In this document: piece by piece, positions 5,933 through 5,975 of the stretch | Layout: every line of letters begins with the position of its first letter | How positions within the stretch are numbered: position 1 is the stretch's first letter | Origin: Lachnospiraceae bacterium UBA7109 | GTDB taxonomy: Bacteria; Bacillota; Clostridia; Lachnospirales; Lachnospiraceae | Direction: 5' to 3' | Assembly: GCA_002492335.1 (NCBI GenBank) | Contig: DKYD01000054.1 | Coordinates: 1 to 5,975 of the forward strand | DNA length: 5,975 nt | Position numbers and translations under genes: made by a program | Notes under the pieces: generated by a model | Database searches by the model: none | The model's input: the letters and a program-made list of their open reading frames with translations, nothing else | Told to the model about the DNA's origin: nothing

Positions 5933-5975
5933 ATACTTTCAACCCAACCACTTATATACCGCATATTGGTCAGCG
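5933..5975 (-). other. Possible 3' end of an antitoxin RNA (ToxI-like), cut by window edge
   Basis: The 43 bases upstream of the terminator are what remains of whatever transcript ends there. If the toxin call is right, this should be the tail of the antitoxin RNA repeat array. No full repeat can be seen because a typical unit is about 35-50 bases, so this is an inference from position only. Confidence 0.25.

Noticed and set aside
5884..5964. Toxin gene starting at the ATG at 5964
   Set aside because: The extra 27 codons run through the terminator stem-loop, and a better ribosome binding site and family-like N-terminus exist at the ATG at 5883.

Overview
The window looks like chromosomal DNA from a Firmicutes bacterium, most likely a Clostridia or Lachnospiraceae-type gut anaerobe. 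This is inferred from the AgrC/LytTR-type two-component pair, the strong GGAGG-like ribosome binding sites and the protein family mix. It carries one gene on the + strand (cut by the left edge) and then a tightly packed block of genes all on the - strand. There are no tRNA, rRNA, CRISPR or IS genes, and no gene-free stretch longer than about 60 bases, apart from the untranslated remnant described below.

Left edge (2-997, +): the C-terminal three quarters of an AAA-type ATPase with a DUF4143 C-terminal domain; the window begins inside its Walker B motif. It converges on the - strand block.

Middle (1035-4508, -), read in transcription order from the right: kptA (RNA 2'-phosphotransferase), a Bcp/PrxQ thiol peroxidase, a LytTR response regulator and an AgrC-like GHKL sensor kinase. 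Regulator and kinase overlap by 13 bases. The kinase carries a seven-unit, 36-bp degenerate tandem repeat (84 residues) placed between the phosphoacceptor-histidine helix and the second helix of its dimerisation domain. It has a second, shorter 36-bp repeat in its first loop. Just upstream of kptA, and overlapping it by ATGA, is the C-terminal half of a GNAT acetyltransferase whose N-terminal half is missing.

Right (4782-5975, -): a visibly more AT-rich pair of genes, 13 bases apart. The first is a probable RNase toxin of the ToxN/AbiQ type; the second is a DEDDh (DnaQ-like) 3'-5' exonuclease. A near-perfect 11-bp hairpin with a GUAA tetraloop and U-tract sits directly before the toxin's ribosome binding site. 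That is the layout expected of a type III toxin-antitoxin locus, in which an antitoxin RNA repeat array is followed by a leaky terminator and then the toxin gene. The array itself would lie mostly beyond the right edge. The exonuclease ends about 20 bases from the point where the GNAT gene is cut, so the toxin/exonuclease pair may be a cassette that arrived by breaking that gene.

Main points of interest: the candidate type III toxin with a linked exonuclease, the broken GNAT at the cassette edge, and the minisatellite expansion inside a histidine kinase dimerisation hairpin.
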